NCBI RefSeq assembly: GCF_037975245.1
Contig: NC_092580.1
Location: 18,329,501-18,393,500 of the forward strand
Length of the DNA: 64,000 nucleotides
Source of the DNA: Apostichopus japonicus
Taxonomy: Eukaryota; Echinodermata; Holothuroidea; Aspidochirotida; Stichopodidae
Direction of reading: 5' to 3'
Positions within the stretch are counted from its first letter, which is position 1; every line of letters begins with the position of its first letter. The translations under genes were made by a program, and so were the position numbers. The notes beneath the pieces are model-generated. The model searched no databases. It was given only the letters and a program-made list of their open reading frames with translations, and was not told the origin of the DNA. Below are positions 15,901 through 28,931 of this stretch, piece after piece.

Positions 15901-18235
15901 TTACCATTCCTGTCACTTGAGTAAGAGATGTTTAAGGAAGCCATGATCAAAGACTTCCCATACAATACACCAGATAACAGTAACTTTTCTTTTAAATGAC
16001 TTTAAGCTGGCCCTTGAAAATGAGCGTGTTCATTACCTCAACCCCATTGACTGCTTGGAAGATAGGACTTTCTTTTACCCCAACGTTGACAATGTACATC
16101 TTAATACTGAAAGAATTCAATTGATCTAGCATATAAAGTACTTGTAGAGGTGGTCAGATCAGGGAAACAATTGGATGGCAGCTTGACCTTCCATGCTCTA
16201 ACACTCACCGATAGATATCTGGTATTTCACATAAGGGTAGATAAGGGAGAACATTTATCATCAATACCAAAGATCAGGCATTTGAAAGAAACAGGGGCAG
16301 GGGGATCAATTTCCCATAGCTTTTTCCTATGACCATTTCTCTTAAATGTAGCTATTAATTAATGTTCATGATACACAATAAATAAAATGGACAGTGTACT
16401 AATTGTCTTTTATATAATTGTCTTGAAATATTAGTGTTCTATTTGTCCGTCAACCCAAAACTTGCTTGAAAGACAAAATTTTGAATTTGGTTATTTCAAA
16501 TTCAGTTCTCTTTCATCTTGAAATAATTAAGTTTTTCGTAAGTAGAAATAAGCTATTTCTTATGACTATGATGACTGTAACATAGCTGGAACTGCATAGC
16601 AGAATATTTTTGCATCTTTTGGTCAAAATAATGCACAGAATTTCTTATTAAATCATTTTAACTATTTTATGCTAAACCATCTCTTGCTACGCAGAATATA
16701 AACATTATTCCTTTTAGGGTAAGAATAAAGCAGTAATATTCTGAATACCAGAGCTGGTTTAGTCTAAGTCTGCCAACCCACACATATTTAAGACATCTTC
16801 CGATCAAAATGAGATTACAAATAAGGTTCCCTCTTTATTCAGAGGTGGGGTTGGGGGAAGAGTCTCCTAACAAAATTGTACATTAACCTTCCAACAAGCA
16901 CTACACATTATAATCGAGATTATCCATACAGTGACCGAGGAGAGTCTTGGGCTTGACAACGTGTAAATCATCTGGTATGCCAACTATTCTGGTGGCGGTC
17001 TGACTGTCAGGAATGTTGGCTTGTGCATCATTCTTACAATACATCCTGACAGGAGCCAGTGCAAGACCTACTGGGTCTCCCTGCTGAGAGGTATCTTTAA
17101 GTTGATTGCCGACAATAAAATCCCAATTAAAAATTAAACTGTGGGGAAAATTGGTGCAGTTTGGGCCACCCTATATTCATTCAGTCAACACAGTGAATAC
17201 ACTGTACATGACATTGATGGTAGAATACCTGATGGCCTGCAATGTCGGCCGTGGGATTTATAATTGCCCGCAAAACATCCGCAATATCGACACGGCTCAC
17301 ATGGGATATAAGCACGGGCCAAGTGGGATGAATATTGACTAAAAGTACCACTGGGTGGAGAAAAGATGTTAGATTGTTGGGAGTAAATGATGAGGACAGG
17401 TAGCTCAGAGGGTATCCTAGAGATTTTGTGGGGTTAGTAAAGAACCCCTGGGGAGATTGAATGTAAGTTAAGCTGCAAAATGAAGTTAAAAGTTTGTGCA
17501 ATTGGAATTTCTGAGGTTAAAACACATAATTTTATCTAAATATTCACAGTGGAAAACGTGGTGACTTAGTCTACACCAACCACTGGTTAAGCAAACAGAG
17601 TAATACAAGCAGGAGTTTTAACAAACATCTCTTTAACTATACCTCGCAAAGTCAAAATACCAAAATAGACCCCGACAAATCAACAGGTGCAATGCGAACG
17701 GACTTTAAATTAAAGCTGTACAAAGCTGACCAATGCCAGTATCCTAAGATGGACTGAAGAATATACCACATAGCTGATACTTTCTGGTTGTCCAGTGGTC
17801 TGTGACTAAATAGCCTTCTCCTCAGATAACCAAAAATATCCATTGGGTTTTCTGAAGATAAGGCAACCACTTTTTTTGATACATGTATGTAACATTAGAC
17901 AAACAACATTGCTTTTCAAACATCTTATAAAAAAAAGTCCTCTAGGTCAGAAAGCAGATATGTTTGACAGGTGATCCCTTCCCTCTCCAATCCATCAAGT
18001 ACACACTGACCTTTGTCCACCTCCCTACACACACAGAGCTCTAGTAAACATAACACAACAAGGTAGGTATCAGTGTCTAACATCATCTAATTCCTACACT
18101 TGCCTCTTCTGTGGACTTCGAGCCAAAATCCTCTCTGCTATAGTAAAACAACGTCAGACAAAATCCAATCGAAAAACGTATGATGTCAGCAATTTAGATA
18201 GTAAAATGAGAAGGATATTGACCGGGGGGGGGGGC
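6910..18235. other. Intronic block, nothing recognised beyond simple repeats
   Basis: AT-rich DNA with C or G runs at 11080-11089, 12295-12305 and 14714-14725, T-rich runs near 9.41, 13.81 and 14.90 kb, and the 15-bp duplication at 12.6 kb. Open frames here show no domains. Confidence 0.55.
12613..12642 (+). repeat. 15-bp perfect tandem duplication
   Basis: ACAGAGTCAATCGTT occurs twice head to tail, then ACAGA begins a partial third copy. Confidence 0.85.
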
Positions 18236-18332
18236 GGTCATAGAGGGCACACAGTGTTAAAAGGTTACCAGCTCATTACTAGGCACAGTAGAAAGAGGGT
18301 GCTTAAGTTGTGGGGAGACAGGTAAGTGAGGA
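18236..18332 (+). repeat. Dispersed repeat, copy B
   Basis: This is the second copy of the roughly 90-bp repeat seen at 6819-6909. It directly follows a G11 run. Both copies keep ACAGGTAAG, a good splice-donor match on the plus strand, but no coding frame is conserved between them. Confidence 0.65.
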
Positions 18333-21300
18333 GTGAAGTAAATTGATGATACTCACCAATTCCACAGTCAGTGTGTGTTGTTTTTATTTCATCATCCCAA
18401 TATTCAAACCCCTACAGTACACATAACTAGGTAACCTTTTTAGCTGTTGACCTAAACTAAACATACAGTACCGCTTTAACGTCACTTGAGGGAGAGAGAG
18501 ACCAACTAGCATCATACAGTGGGCAACTGGGTTATATAATTTAGATACAGAAAGCCCTGGTGGTCCTGACATTTACATCTACATTATGAGTTAAACAGGT
18601 ACATATCCACAATTCCTGCCATTTACTGTAGATAGTAGTCCTATAAAACAGCTGGATGATATGTTTATCTTTTTGCAGTTCCAAGTGCAACACTTTGCTT
18701 GATGTAAAAAACATCAAAATTGGAGTCCAGCTGGGCGCATGGTATTAACACCAAGTGTGAATATGCATGCAGCTAACTGTGCCCTATGCGCTTAAAAGGA
18801 TATATTATGGTTGGGACTAAATATATATCCCAAGAGCCTCATTTGCAATAGAACCCTAGGTATTAAAACTGTGTGGAATGGTGGTTGGGGTGGTGGAGGG
18901 GCATTGCCAAAAAGTTAGCAAAATTGTTGTAAAGTTAGGTAGACAGCAGTGCAAGCGTATAGGAGCTATTAAAGACCAACCAAACCCCGCCAGTGTCCTA
19001 TATATATATTTCATGATGCCATGGCCATAGATCCAACCCTCAGTCCATCAAATACTGTTGATTCTACTCTAGATATGTCATTTCTTCCTAGAAATGATTG
19101 CTGTTTATATTATACCAGCCAGTCCTCAGCTGCCTGACTATACCATCCATACCCCCATGTACTTTTGGTGAAATATGTGACCCCATTCACCTAGACAACC
19201 ACTTGACCTCATTTAAAGTCTCAATGTTTACTACCATTCCAGTGCCACCCTGGGAATCCCATAAAACAACCAAACCCTACAGCTGGGCCTCCTCCTTCCC
19301 AACATCATATCAAAAACCATACTGGCTGATCTTTTACAATTTGCAAATCCCCTCTGAGTCACAGACCAAAAAAACATTTCCATTTTCCAAATTGCCAACT
19401 CCCCACATTCCAAATATAGGCAGGAAACCTAGCCAACTAGTTTCTTATACTCCCCAATCTTGAATGTTATTTGTATTTCAAAACTGGCATATGTTTCCTG
19501 AAAAATCTCGGAGGTCAAACTAGGTTGCGGCCTATATTTCTTCTCAAAATACAAGAGTAACTTGGCTGCTTCTTTTTCACTTATTTACTTTCTTTTACCC
19601 TGCACATAAATATACCATGTCTCAGCTATACAGACTATATGTTTCTATATATTTTTCAATTTACCCTCATTTCATCAGCATAATGGACACTGCCTTTGCA
19701 ATCAAAATATCAGTAACGAGGTTACGGCACTTACTCGCCAGAGTCGTGCAAAATTTCTTTTGTCTCAAAGACTATGACTCAACCGTTCGCTAAGGTGTTG
19801 CGTTAAATGAATATTTTGCCTCCCTTAATGTCTGGGGTATTATATGCCCGAGTGACCAGAGACTCCCCAAATTGCTCTCTATATACAAATGACCTACGCT
19901 GCTGGCTGACGCAGCCAAAAGCGCCACAATAAATCTATGATTTGGTAGAGTGATCTACGGTCGCTTGTAAACATTTAAGGAGACACCGCCTCTGTACAGA
20001 CTTGTTTTCATTTCTCATTTGGCAATTATTCTGTATTGATGATGTAACGAGAAATGCACGAGGAGTCAAATTTTGATCCAATTTAGAGATATAAATTGTG
20101 TACGGTTGAGTAGAGAGTGTTCTCGGAACATTCGGGATCGCTTTCGCAGACAACGCTGGTATGTCTACGAAAAGTTTTCAAATTTTTTATTTGTACGGGA
20201 AACTTACGGAACATTATACCATGAATGTCTTAAGGCCCTCACAAGCTCCAACTTGCATCTCCACATAACAAATGCATGAAACGTACTAGAGCAAATGCCC
20301 ACTTCCATACCTACCCATCCCCTAGTCCCGTCCCTCCCCCTCTCCCTCTCCTTTAGCTACAAACCAAACCAAAAAATGACTGCACTTTTTTTATTGGTTT
20401 TTCTTGAAATAGCCAAATTAATATCTAGATCAAATTATTTAGACCATCAAATTTGCCAGTAAAGACATACCATTCTATGATTCATTCTCATACCACTGTG
20501 AAACCCCCACCTCCCCCCCACCTCCCACTCCCTCTGGTCTCTGTCCCCTCCCAATGAAAAGAAATCATTTGGTCCATAACTATAAAAAAAACATTGCCCT
20601 GGAACTTTGTAATCAATTTGTTACCTAGCTGAGACTAGCTTCTAAGGCTAGATTCCACCCATTTCAACACTTCTTGCATGAGTGATTTTCAAATTATTTA
20701 TTCTCACAGTTAAAATTTATTACATATGATACACTAGCTAGGATTTAACTTCTGCTAAAAGTTCATGACCCCACAGATTATTATCAAGTCTCACTCTCAT
20801 TTGTCTATTTTCACTATATATCCCCCCCCCCCCCAAATTTCACTGCTACAAAATCGTCTCGAAAAATAAGGAGATCAAAATATTTTGTCGGTGTAACCTG
20901 TTATGACCGAGAGATCTCATTAATAGAGTGATTCAGTACTACTAAGCTAAGCCTTTCAGCAAACGTATGTCTGATTATAGCTTTCTGACAAAGCAGAAGA
21001 AAACTTTCTATATTCAGAATCAGCGCCTGTCAAACGGTCCCTCAACTTCCTTCATTTTGTCTACTTTTCTTTGTCCCTCCCACCCACCCACAATTTATTT
21101 CATATTTTTTATATAATATTTATATATATCAATCATCTTAGCACTTTCAAACCACAATAAATTAGATTAAACAGATTTTTCACCTTTTGCAGAACTTTGC
21201 AACAACAAAAAAACCTGGTTGGTATACACTAGTACTGTAAGTCAAGTATGTATGCCCCTAAGACCAACATAAGCTCATAAATAGTTTTTACTTCTTCATC

Positions 21301-24300
21301 CGAGTTACAACCATAGAAATTATCTCATATCCTACTTTGAACTGGTCTTCACAACCTTGCCAAATTGGTGTGAAAAGAGCCTTTTTTGTTCCAGCCTGAC
21401 CATCATTCACTTCCTTCAAATCCACCACAAGCCTCAAGCTATGTTTGTCTTCACACCAGACCCCTGAGACTGTGCCGTTGAACTTGGGGCGCCCGTTTAG
21501 CGCAAGATTTGGGGGGCCAACCTACCATAAATTTACAAAAATGAAATCTGGATCTTCTTTTTCCCAAAACTATGAAAAGTAAATTTGAGGGACTGACCTG
21601 ATATGAGTTGAGATGCATTTGTTTAGCTGTCTATTTTCTCCTTCCATGAAGATGCAATTAACAAAACAAATTTAACCACCGATTTGAGCATGATTTTTTA
21701 AATACAAATCAATGCACATATACACCCATCCCTTCGAGAGGTTATGCAAACAATTTGGGGAAATTCTTTGGAGACAAAACGGAACTAAAAAGAGGTTCAG
21801 AACTTCAGAGACAGACTGCCGACTACAGAAACAGGAGGAAAAGGAAACGGGAACTTTCTGCAGGTCTTCAAAGACCATCTGTTTACTCGTCAACAGAAAC
21901 CATTCAATGACCGACATCCTGGTTACACAAATGAGGCACGGCCCAGAGAGTTTTGTGGTTCCAGTTGGATCCACAATTGTTTTCTCATCTTTCGTGATAG
22001 GATATCACTGGCACCAGCATTGATTCCACTCAGTCTAATTCAATGATTAATTTTCAGACAAAATCAACATATATCTAAATATATAGGCTATATATTCTTC
22101 AGTTGTTAAACATTGACAGTTACCCACTTCACTGTTTAGAATTCTAAGAAAGTTAAACGCACTCAAAGATGTGTGATTTCCATCTTACAAGTGTAACTTT
22201 TTTTAATGAAAACTATAATTCTACTTGGCCAACGCGACCTCTGGTCTCTCACACATGTATACAAGCACAACACTGACTACTACTCTTAGAGCAGTTATTG
22301 ATATGGAGCTATAAACTCTGTTTATAGCTCCATGACATCACTGTGTTGAAAATGATCGTAACTTAAGAAAGACCGAAATACTTCAACATTTTACTGAAAC
22401 CTCAACCCATATCAAAATCCATTTAAAATTAGTCCCTTTTCATCAGCAAGATTCATCCTTCCCTTCAGATTAGCCAACCAAAATATTCCAGAAATAAGCT
22501 ATCCCCAATGTGAAAACTTTTCTTTGTTTGAGGGGAGGAAGGGAATAGGAGGGAGGTAGAGCTGAATTACTATTAAACAAATTGTGCTCTTAAAAATCAT
22601 ACAGGCCATACAAAGGATTTCAAAAAATCTTCTCTTCTCTCCCTCCCTCCCTTCCTTTTCTTTTCTACGTTTCCTCTTCCATGTTTGCCTTGGTCAATTT
22701 TTTATCTGGAGAATGGAGTTTATTTTTCCTATCAACTCCAAGTCATCTGATGATGATTTAAATGTCTATGCAGGTATTTTATGACCCAAGCTCCTCCTGC
22801 CCATCTTGGAAGAAAGAAAAAAAAAGAGATTTCTGAAAAGGGCATGCAAGAGATGAGACTGACTAAAATGTCACAAACAATTTGCTGCAGGAGGTTTAGG
22901 AGATACCTTAGGTCAAAGGTCGACAGTTGATGAGCCGAGTGCAGACACAGAAGACATCAGACAAGCAATGAATCTTCTTCCTGTCTTCTTCTTCCACTTT
23001 TCATGCAAGGAGTGACTGCTGACTACTGGCCAGCTGATAAACCTGCTGTCACCGATTTCAAGCAGCCAGGACTCTGTTTAGCAAGTTCAACAATGTAGCT
23101 AAGTTTGTACCCATTAGAGAATGCAAGAGTGTATACAGTACTATCATGCTGCAACAAGGTTGTACTAAGACTAAATATAAATTTTGTAAAAAATTTTAAG
23201 GAAACAAATTGAGGGTGGTTTCTTGACTGGGCGCTAGCTACTAAACCTTACACGAATGGGGGTCTAGGTAGCCTATTTTAATATGGATGTAAAGGGGGAT
23301 GTTTGGCAAGTCATGGATGCCATTTGGCCCCTTATCTACCCCTTATTTGGTCACAACAAATGCAATGACTGAAGAGAAAAGCTTTATTCAAAGCAAAGCA
23401 TCAACAAGAATCCTGTATAGACTTACAATATCTTTTCAGATATAATAGTAAGTATGCATGTAGGGCAGAAGTTGTTAATTGTAATTTAACTGGGGTAGGA
23501 ATAAATGACAAGCAATTTTTTTTCCTTGCCGCCAATACCAAATACTTCATGGCATCATTCATTACAAAGGAACTGAGCACTTAAAGTTTGCAAGACAATC
23601 TGAAGGAATCTGTAATATACAGTCAATTTTAATGGTTTAAACCAATTAATAATTATAGAACTCAAACAGCTGTTTTAACTCTATTAGCAAAATCTAGTAC
23701 TGTAGTGTTTAAGAACAAAAATCTAATAAAGAAGAACATGCTGCAACTTGAGTGATAGAGACATCAATGGACACAAAACTAATAATTTAATAAAGGCCAC
23801 TTTTTTCTCACACTTTTGCTCCTTATTTCCTCTGATATCTGTCAGGGGTGGAGGGAGGAGGGGGGTGAGTGATTACAAACTATTGTTCAGCTTACAATCT
23901 TTTACTGGTCCTGCAATCTTCTTATGAATGATAAAAAGTCTAACATCAATTGTAACAGGTTACTTTTCACATACATTTTGGAAACCAAAGAGAAATAATG
24001 TCAGCCAATTCCAGATGAAAATACCTTTACATCCCCAGACATGATTTTAATGATCTCTGACCTTTAAGTCCCTTTTAACAACCCATAAACAGTCACATAG
24101 CTGGCATTAAGAATCACCGAGGGCAAATTCCAGTCATATGCTGTCCTCTAGAGGTCATCCCTCTAAAACAGAAGCCAAGTTTATGGCTTCCAGGTGAATA
24201 GGTTTAATAGTCAGAGAGAGAGAGAGATAGAGCCCTCCTTACCTGATAAAAAAGTCAAGAGTCAAAAATACCTTCCACAACATAAAACTCCTTCTCAGGT

Positions 24301-24482
24301 GAGAGGACTGCTTTTCATGTTGTGATAAATATCTCAGTTTAAGTATTAAATTGGAATTGATCCCTGCCATAAAATAAAGTTGTTATCTCTCTTCGCAAGT
24401 TCCCATTTCTGGGAGAAGGACCCAAAGTGGAATAGTTTGCTCTCCACCGTTGTCTGTCAGGTGACTGTGTAGCTACACAAGA
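18333..24482. other. Intronic block, nothing recognised beyond a hairpin
   Basis: AT-rich DNA with a C13 run at 20822-20834 and the hairpin at 22.30-22.33 kb. The paired frames at 21672-22023 on both strands have ordinary composition and no domain, so I did not call them. Confidence 0.55.
22303..22333. repeat. Perfect 14-bp inverted repeat with 3-bp loop
   Basis: ATGGAGCTATAAAC, then TCT, then its exact reverse complement. The stem is perfect and would form a tight hairpin or cruciform. No T-run follows and no gene is adjacent, so there is no sign of a terminator or RNA gene. Confidence 0.85.
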
Positions 24483-24491
24483 GTTATAGTG
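24483..24491. repeat. Left target-site duplication of the foldback-like element
   Basis: GTTATAGTG here is repeated exactly at 25572-25580. Each copy lies 10 bp outside the first TTCGCCC motif of its arm, which supports these being the true insertion borders. Confidence 0.7.
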
Positions 24492-24501
24492 GGAAGCAGG
24501 A

Positions 24502-24655
24502 CACTTCGCCCAACAACCATTTCGCCCAACTGCCATTTCGCCCAACCTTACCATTTCGCCCAACCAGCCTGGTCATTTCGCCCAACCAGCCTGGTCATTT
24601 CGCCCAACCAGCCTGGTCATTTCGCCCAACCAGCCTGGTCATTTCGCCCAACCTT
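24502..24655 (+). repeat. Left inverted-end tandem array of the foldback-like element
   Basis: Eight copies of TTCGCCCAAC are present. Copies four to seven form a perfect 22-bp tandem repeat whose spacer contains AGCCTGGT. An apparent 61-residue open frame across it reads as repeated Phe-Ala-Gln-Pro and is a by-product of the repeat. Confidence 0.9.
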
Positions 24656-25469
24656 GATTAAATATGATACTTGAAAAGTAAACGTTCGGGATTTGTTGAA
24701 GTTACAGGATACGAACCGAATATTAAGGAAACTTGAGGACCGATCAGTGTGGTGGGGGTTAGGTTTGATAGTAAACGTTCGAATATTAAGGAATATTAAG
24801 GAAACTTGAAGTCCTTTACTTTGTATAACTTTAGCAAGGAAACGTTACAGAATACGAACCGAATATTAAGGAATCTTGAGGATGGATCAGTGTTTTAGGG
24901 GTTAGGTTTGATAGTAAACGGTCGGGAATTGTTAACGTTACGGGATACGAACCGAGTATTAAGGAAACTTGAAGTCGTGGTTAAATTGATTAGGTCTACA
25001 TATGTGATTACATATGTGGTTACATTGATAAATATTACGGACGGGTTTTATATATATATTGTTTTTCACTTAACGTTCCGGAATTGTTAGTCAGTAGGAT
25101 GGACCAGTATTTTAGGGGTTAGGTTTGATAGGTTTTATAGTAAACTTCCATATAATAATAATAATAATAATATAACTACCAATAATATAACCCAAAATAA
25201 ATCAAATTGAACTAGTGAAATAGAAACGGTTATATTATTCCACACCGATTCCCCTTTGTTTGTATAATAATATAACTTCCATTGTATGCGTAAACGCCTA
25301 AAGTAGTGTAATCCTCCCATTATACCCGAAATAACTGCTCAGACTCCGATCGATATCGAGCGGACCTCACTTTATTTACCTATTACGAAGTAACCTTACC
25401 CAAAATAAATCAAATTGAACTGGTGGAATAGAAAAAGTAATATTATTCTGACTGAATATTAGTAAAAAT

Positions 25470-25561
25470 AAGGTTGGGAGAAATGACCAACACGGTTGGG
25501 CGAAATGACCAGGCTGGTTGGGCGAAATGGCAGTTGGGCGAAATGGTTGTTGGGCGAAGTG
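25470..25561 (-). repeat. Right inverted-end array of the foldback-like element
   Basis: Five copies of the GTTGGGCGAAA-type motif run as the inverse of the left array. The innermost copy is diverged (GGGAGAAA). This arm is shorter than the left one because it has only one AGCCTGGT spacer. Confidence 0.9.
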
Positions 25562-25571
25562 ACTCGCAAGC

Positions 25572-25580
25572 GTTATAGTG
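25572..25580. repeat. Right target-site duplication of the foldback-like element
   Basis: This is an exact 9-bp copy of the left flank sequence GTTATAGTG, with the same 10-bp spacing to the inverted array. Confidence 0.7.
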
Positions 25581-25911
25581 TACACATGTGTAGGCCCCAA
25601 ATTAACACCACATTCTTCAATTTTATGAGAAAAGAACGTTGGGAGCATGATTATTAATATTACTTACATCCTGGTCGACCCTACCAATACTTTTAACTTT
25701 GTTGACGTCGTCGATCAGTTAAGAGATGTTTCTTTGTCTTACGTGTATATACTGTACTTCACTGCTTGAAATTTCATTTCAATCTACCGGTTGAAATGTA
25801 CAAGTGAAAGTGGATGATATTTTTGAGTCTGCAGCAAGAAAGAGCCAAATGAAAATAATTGTTTTAATTATTTTTCTACTTACTGATGTGACTTGGCTGA
25901 TGGAGATAATT

Positions 25912-25949
25912 GGGGCCAGGGAGGGGGGTGGAGGGGATGGGAGTGGGGA
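25912..25949 (+). repeat. G-rich tract with quadruplex potential
   Basis: At least five G-runs of three or more, with loops of 1-4 bases, lie about 330 bp to the right of the foldback-like element. Confidence 0.7.
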
Positions 25950-28879
25950 TATTAGTACTTAGAACCCTGATTGGTGAGGCACATACAGAAAGACAGACTC
26001 TGCACTAAATAATTACAATCCTGTATTGGGTCAATAACTGTAAATTATGCTAACATTTCATCAACCCTATATAGCATCAGGGAACAGCAGCTCAGTCTAG
26101 TAATGCGTTACTTCAACAGTGCCGTAGGACACATGAGAGTAGACTCAAACTTGTGACTGTGCTGAGAAATACCATCTCTCATATAATTGGCAATGACAGT
26201 AAGTGAAAAAAAGCAGGAGGTAAAATGCTTTATATACATAGAATATTGGAGGATCTGACCATGACATAGAAAACAAGCCAAGCAGGGTCAAAAATAGACT
26301 GAGCCACTGGGAAAATTTCATCCTCTTATCTAACCCCCTTTTGACCTCTTAATTAGGTCCACATTTTCTTTAGAATATGGAATTTTTTTTCTCCCTTTCT
26401 TTCTTACTTCCTCTTTCAACTTCTTTCAAGGTGGTTGAATCTGTCTGTGTTAATTTTCAGGATAGCCTTGTCCCTTTACAAAAATGCACCCCTGACAGAG
26501 AAGGAAATATGAGGTAAAACAGATCTCATCTGGTATTTTCACCAGGTAGTGGTGGAATATGAGTCCCTTGCATGAGGATAACATTATGAGGAAAAACAGC
26601 TGCCATTCTCAGTTAAAACCTGCAATGGGAATCATCTCAGATTATAGTTTTAGTATTGATCATTGAAATCAAAAGACAATGGTTTCCATTTGAAACACAA
26701 CTGGCAGCCTAAATCAACTCTTTTATTACTCATTATGGATGGAATAGCTCACAACATTGACATTCAAGATTGGAGTACAGTTATTCTACTTTTTGCTCCT
26801 ACAATAATTTTGGTTTCTTGTGCAAAGAATTATATAAATATCATAGACAAGTTCCAACGTCTCCTAGGTGAACCATTATTGTTGCCAGGGCAATGTCTCA
26901 GAAGGAACAAAATTGATCATTTATCTCAAAATTATACCTCTGGTTTTATGATACATGTTACATATCAGCTAGAAAAATTGCAAGATTTGAAAGAAGTTTG
27001 TAACATCTCTTGGAGTCTAAAGTAAATACTGTCATCATCATTGGCTAAAATTTCCACCAAGTAGTACTTTTATTATAAATCCTCAAAACTGCATCCAATT
27101 AAAATTGGGGGAAATCTGATGAGCTTCCTGATAAAATAGAAAGAGAGGGACTGAGAGAGAGCTAGAATAGTAAATAAAGACATTCCTAACTTAAAGGAAT
27201 TATATTATTTTCGTGATGATACAGAAGGACTCTAACCTCGAAAAACCTCTAACGCTAAAACTACCCTTTAGAATGGCCTCCGCCACAGACTATCTTTAAA
27301 TCCGATGTCACTGACCACTGGGCAAGGGTTCTTGTTTCACTTGAGAATGTCAATGTTTTTATAGTTATTATCAAGACAATTGACAGAACCTCCCAAGTAA
27401 TTAAGCACTTTATAGCTTGATGAGATAGAAATATACTAGTGAGAATGGTTAAGATCACACAGACCGCTAAACCTCATCAAATGAAGTATGATGTACAATA
27501 CTAGTTAAAAGGACTCAAAACACTGACAGAGAGGCAAATTTATGGGGACAGCAATGTCAGGCACTGTGCAAATGTCAGTTTGATGTTATGAAGCTTTTTA
27601 ACTTACTGGACAAAAATTTGTTCATTCCCTTGGGGGGTTTACTGCAAGTTTACCATATCTATCCATCTATGTTAGATGCTCGTTTACCATATATTTGTAA
27701 GTAATATTGAGATCTCATGAATATTCATTATCGACAAATTAGGCATTTTGGCTCCCTCTAAATACTCTTTCATTTTAATCACTACATAGATTTGCATCTG
27801 AAATGTTCAACAAATGGAAGAAATTACTGAATATCTTTTCTGTCCCACACTTTTGAACACCTCCCGTCCTCCCCCCTCCCTCCCCCCCCCTCTTCGTCTC
27901 TTCAACCACTCCTCTCTCTTTCTCTTATGGCTGAGTTATTACAACTGGAGAATATAAGTAACCACAAAATCTGGCAATTGTGAAATACTGTTTCAAAGGA
28001 CAAAGAAATGATAAAATAAAAGTTTCTAGTACTTTTGATAATGTTTTAAATTTTGATTTTTATAACAACACTTCATTTTGAAACTACTACACAACTTACA
28101 TTACATGTATGTGAGGCTGTGAGCAGACATTATTTCTACACATCAGTTCTAAGTAAAGTTTATTTCATAATCCAGTGAAGAGATGAAACCTTATCAATGC
28201 CTTATACTGGCATTCAGGAGATTAACAACAAAACCTCTGATGAAGAATGACAGTCCTGAGTTCTTAACGCTACAACAACCAACAAACAGATCGAATAAAG
28301 ACGTTAACATTTAGATTTTGCCAAAATACATTTCACTGGGTGGTATAGTGATCTATTAAAGCAAGAATAAGTGTGTATTACATTACTATAGTTGTCAATT
28401 TGTGTTGGGCAACCCAACATTAAAAAAGTGTCTTTAATTTCTTAACTTTCCTTAAAGAAGATCTCTGAAGTAGGCCTAAAGGCTAAAGCCATAAATTAAC
28501 ATTGTTGACTAAATGTACAGTGTTAGATCAACAAATAAATGCAGTCAAAAATGTGCAGAGTCATCGGGTAATAGGTATGAAATCCTGACTGCCGCTTTAA
28601 GCCAATATTTCTAGGGCATCAGTGGAGAAGTGGATAAGAACATCAGTCCTCTTATGTACACTAGTCTGACTTCCTTCCAAGGCAAAAGTCTGTTGAAAAT
28701 CACTCACGGAAAACTCTACACATTGCAATAAAAAAACACCAGGAACATTCACCTACTAAATGAATGATAAACTCACAGCTGTCAAACCACAGTCTTCCCA
28801 AATGTTGGACAAACAATACCAACATCCTCCTCTTAGGATGCAAATAATTCAGTCGGGGAAGCTTTGACTGAGGAACCTA

Positions 28880-28931
28880 CGTAACCGTGGAAATTGTACA
28901 AAAAACGTAACCATGGAAATTGTACAAAGAG
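28880..28931 (+). repeat. 26-bp tandem duplication
   Basis: CGTAACCGTGGAAATTGTAC and a short A-run are repeated immediately with one or two changes, with copies starting at 28880 and 28906. Confidence 0.85.

Larger units (their letters stand above)
24492..25571. mobile_element. Foldback-like non-autonomous DNA transposon with repeat-array inverted ends
   Basis: The element is about 1,080 bp, bounded by matching 9-bp direct repeats GTTATAGTG (24483-24491 and 25572-25580). Each end carries an array of a TTCGCCCAAC motif: eight copies at 24502-24655, and five inverted copies at 25470-25561. Reading inward from either end, the first spacers occur in the same order (AAC, TGC), so the two arrays are true inverted repeats. 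The left arm has expanded by four identical 22-bp units and carries one extra spacer form. The interior has degenerate direct repeats, including three copies of GGTTAGGTTTGATAG and a repeated block starting CCCAAATAA-like at 25191 and 25399. No transposase frame is present. Long inverted ends built of tandem units plus a 9-bp duplication resemble foldback or Mutator-like elements; the superfamily is inferred. Confidence 0.82.

Noticed and set aside
19131-19190. Minus-strand VNG after a TCTAG acceptor-like site, as a candidate fourth exon
   Set aside because: The continuation (VNGVTYFTKSTWGYGWYSQ) lacks the PDZ alpha-B helix pattern and soon meets a stop, and the acceptor has a poor polypyrimidine tract.
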